DNA of 64,000 nt from positions 29,874,981-29,938,980 of the forward strand of contig JAYGXS010000004.1 in NCBI GenBank assembly GCA_036362985.1. Reading direction: 5' to 3'. This stretch comes from Ligula intestinalis (taxonomy: Eukaryota > Platyhelminthes > Cestoda > Diphyllobothriidea > Diphyllobothriidae). The notes beneath the pieces were generated by a model. That model did not search any database and was not told where the DNA came from. It saw nothing but the letters and a program-made list of their open reading frames with translations. Each line of letters starts with the position of its first letter. The first letter of the stretch is position 1. The position numbers and the translations under genes are program-made. Of the stretch, positions 62,732 to 64,000 are shown piece after piece.

Positions 62732-64000
62732 GTTTTCGCCTGTTTTCAATTTGTACCGGGGAAAAACACCTTCAAATGTACATTTTACTTGAGATTGAAT
62801 TTATAAATCTTTTAAAACCTAACCTGACTTGGTTTTCCTGCATTTAAAAGACCCAAGCAATGTTAGCTAGTAGCGCCTGCCTCTTCTAGAAGTACAGATT
62901 AATTCATCATTTAAAAGCCCTTCTCATTAACAGTAGTAAACGACTTCTTGTGAAATGATTGGTTTTTATTTTCTGATATGCCTTTACTGATTGGTATATT
63001 TTTCCGCTTCATTCTTATGTGCATGCTTTACATTTGAACTCAGGATGAAGAATATACGGGTTTGCAGTTGTATTTTAGGAAAACTCTTGATTTAGCGTGT
63101 AGAAAGCAGAATAACGGAATAAGGTTTAGAAGATATGTCAGAATGACATCTGACTTCATTTGTCTATGCCCTCAGCACGTGTAAACGTCTTCTTACCAGT
63201 ACTTTATGTATAGGAGAAGATATCCTAGTAAAAATTTACAGGCTCACTCTAATTAACCCTTTATTTGATGCGAATCGTAAAATTTCTTATTTTTGCTGGG
63301 GTAATTTTTTTCTTATCTCTAGAGATTGTTCCCAACTATTATTAAGTTGATTTTGGTAACTATATTGCAGGTATCGGTTTTTGCTGGTACCTTTACTGTC
63401 AGTCTGGCTGCTCACACAACCTAAGTTCTTGTACTTCCCTCGAACCGACGTATCTTTTGCCTCATATGGCAAATTAAAACGCAATTTTTTCCGAGAAGTC
63501 CAAATCTTTAGCTTTTAAAAGGATTGCACAGACCAAAGAAACACTACGCGCCCAACACAGAGCATGAGATTAATTAACAGGTGCATGGCTCTTCCCACGC
63601 CATCTCAAAACCCATCATACGCAGTTCAACCACCAGGCCTAAGACTAAGTACGAACCAAAATTCAAGGCAACCCGAACCAGAGGAGAAAGTGGGCGTTGG
63701 GAGATGCAAATGAGATTGACAATCCCAAAACAGACACGAGCAATGACCATCAAAACGCAAAACGGGCATCCGGCGGACCAGTAGGACAAGAGACGGGAAG
63801 GCACATATGTGTTACCATGACACCATTCACTGTCGACTAGGTTATAGGTTGCCCCTTATCTCAAAGGAGACGACTGGAAAATTCCGGAGTCTCCATAGTG
63901 CATTGAATAAAAACAGACGTCAATAATATCAATCAGGCCTTTTAAACACAGGAGAAAAGGGGAAAGGGGTTGGAACAGCATGCTCACGGGATTTTGTGCG
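62732..64000. other. No gene recognised
   Basis: AT-rich, with short unsupported frames on both strands. Confidence 0.5.

Overview
The window looks like animal nuclear DNA from a flatworm, most likely a tapeworm of the Spirometra/Diphyllobothrium type. That assignment is inference. It rests on one split gene with kilobase introns, abundant CR1-, Jockey- and RTE-like LINEs, Penelope-like elements (PLEs), a Helitron, tRNA-derived SINEs and hammerhead-ribozyme-bearing repeats. There are no operons or closely packed genes. No rRNA or functional tRNA gene was recognised.

The one host gene is mitochondrial RNA polymerase (POLRMT) on the minus strand. Fifteen well-supported coding exons run from 45515 down to 9504, and a probable further 5' exon lies at 49063-48781. 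Five of these exons (34844-34754, 25019-24916, 23227-23107, 22556-22472 and the 5' part of 28000-27865) are not obvious as plain ORFs. They were found by reading the expected frame between splice sites. Splice phases chain without conflict from 45515 to 9504, giving 2194 coding bases. The seen part runs from the PPR-like region to palm motif A with its catalytic Asp. The 3' exons (fingers helix, motif C Asp, C-terminus) were not found between 9503 and 1 and probably lie off the left edge. One exon is expected but unseen between 45516 and 48780, and the 5' end is unseen.

Layout. 1-9500: repeats only, including a Jockey-like LINE (5870-8154) inside a PLE remnant. 9504-49063: POLRMT, with introns holding a tandem SINE/ribozyme repeat (about 11.0-11.6 kb), a 987-bp palindromic TA-flanked element (14 kb), an RTE-like LINE inside a second PLE (15.4-18.5 kb), a SINE with ribozyme (32.8 kb), and a four-part nest at 37.4-41.4 kb (a MITE-like element carrying a CR1, a PLE and a solo LTR). 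50.1-55.0: a nearly full-length CR1-like LINE with ORF1 and ORF2. 55.9-58.2: Helitron pieces with helicase upstream of Rep. 59.85-61.5: a CR1-like LINE on the minus strand. 62.0-62.73: a second PLE lineage followed by a hammerhead fold.

The most interesting signals are the hammerhead ribozymes. Two are attached in the same order to tRNA-derived heads and one lies downstream of a PLE endonuclease. The nested insertions are also notable because their target duplications or empty sites can be read directly in the window.
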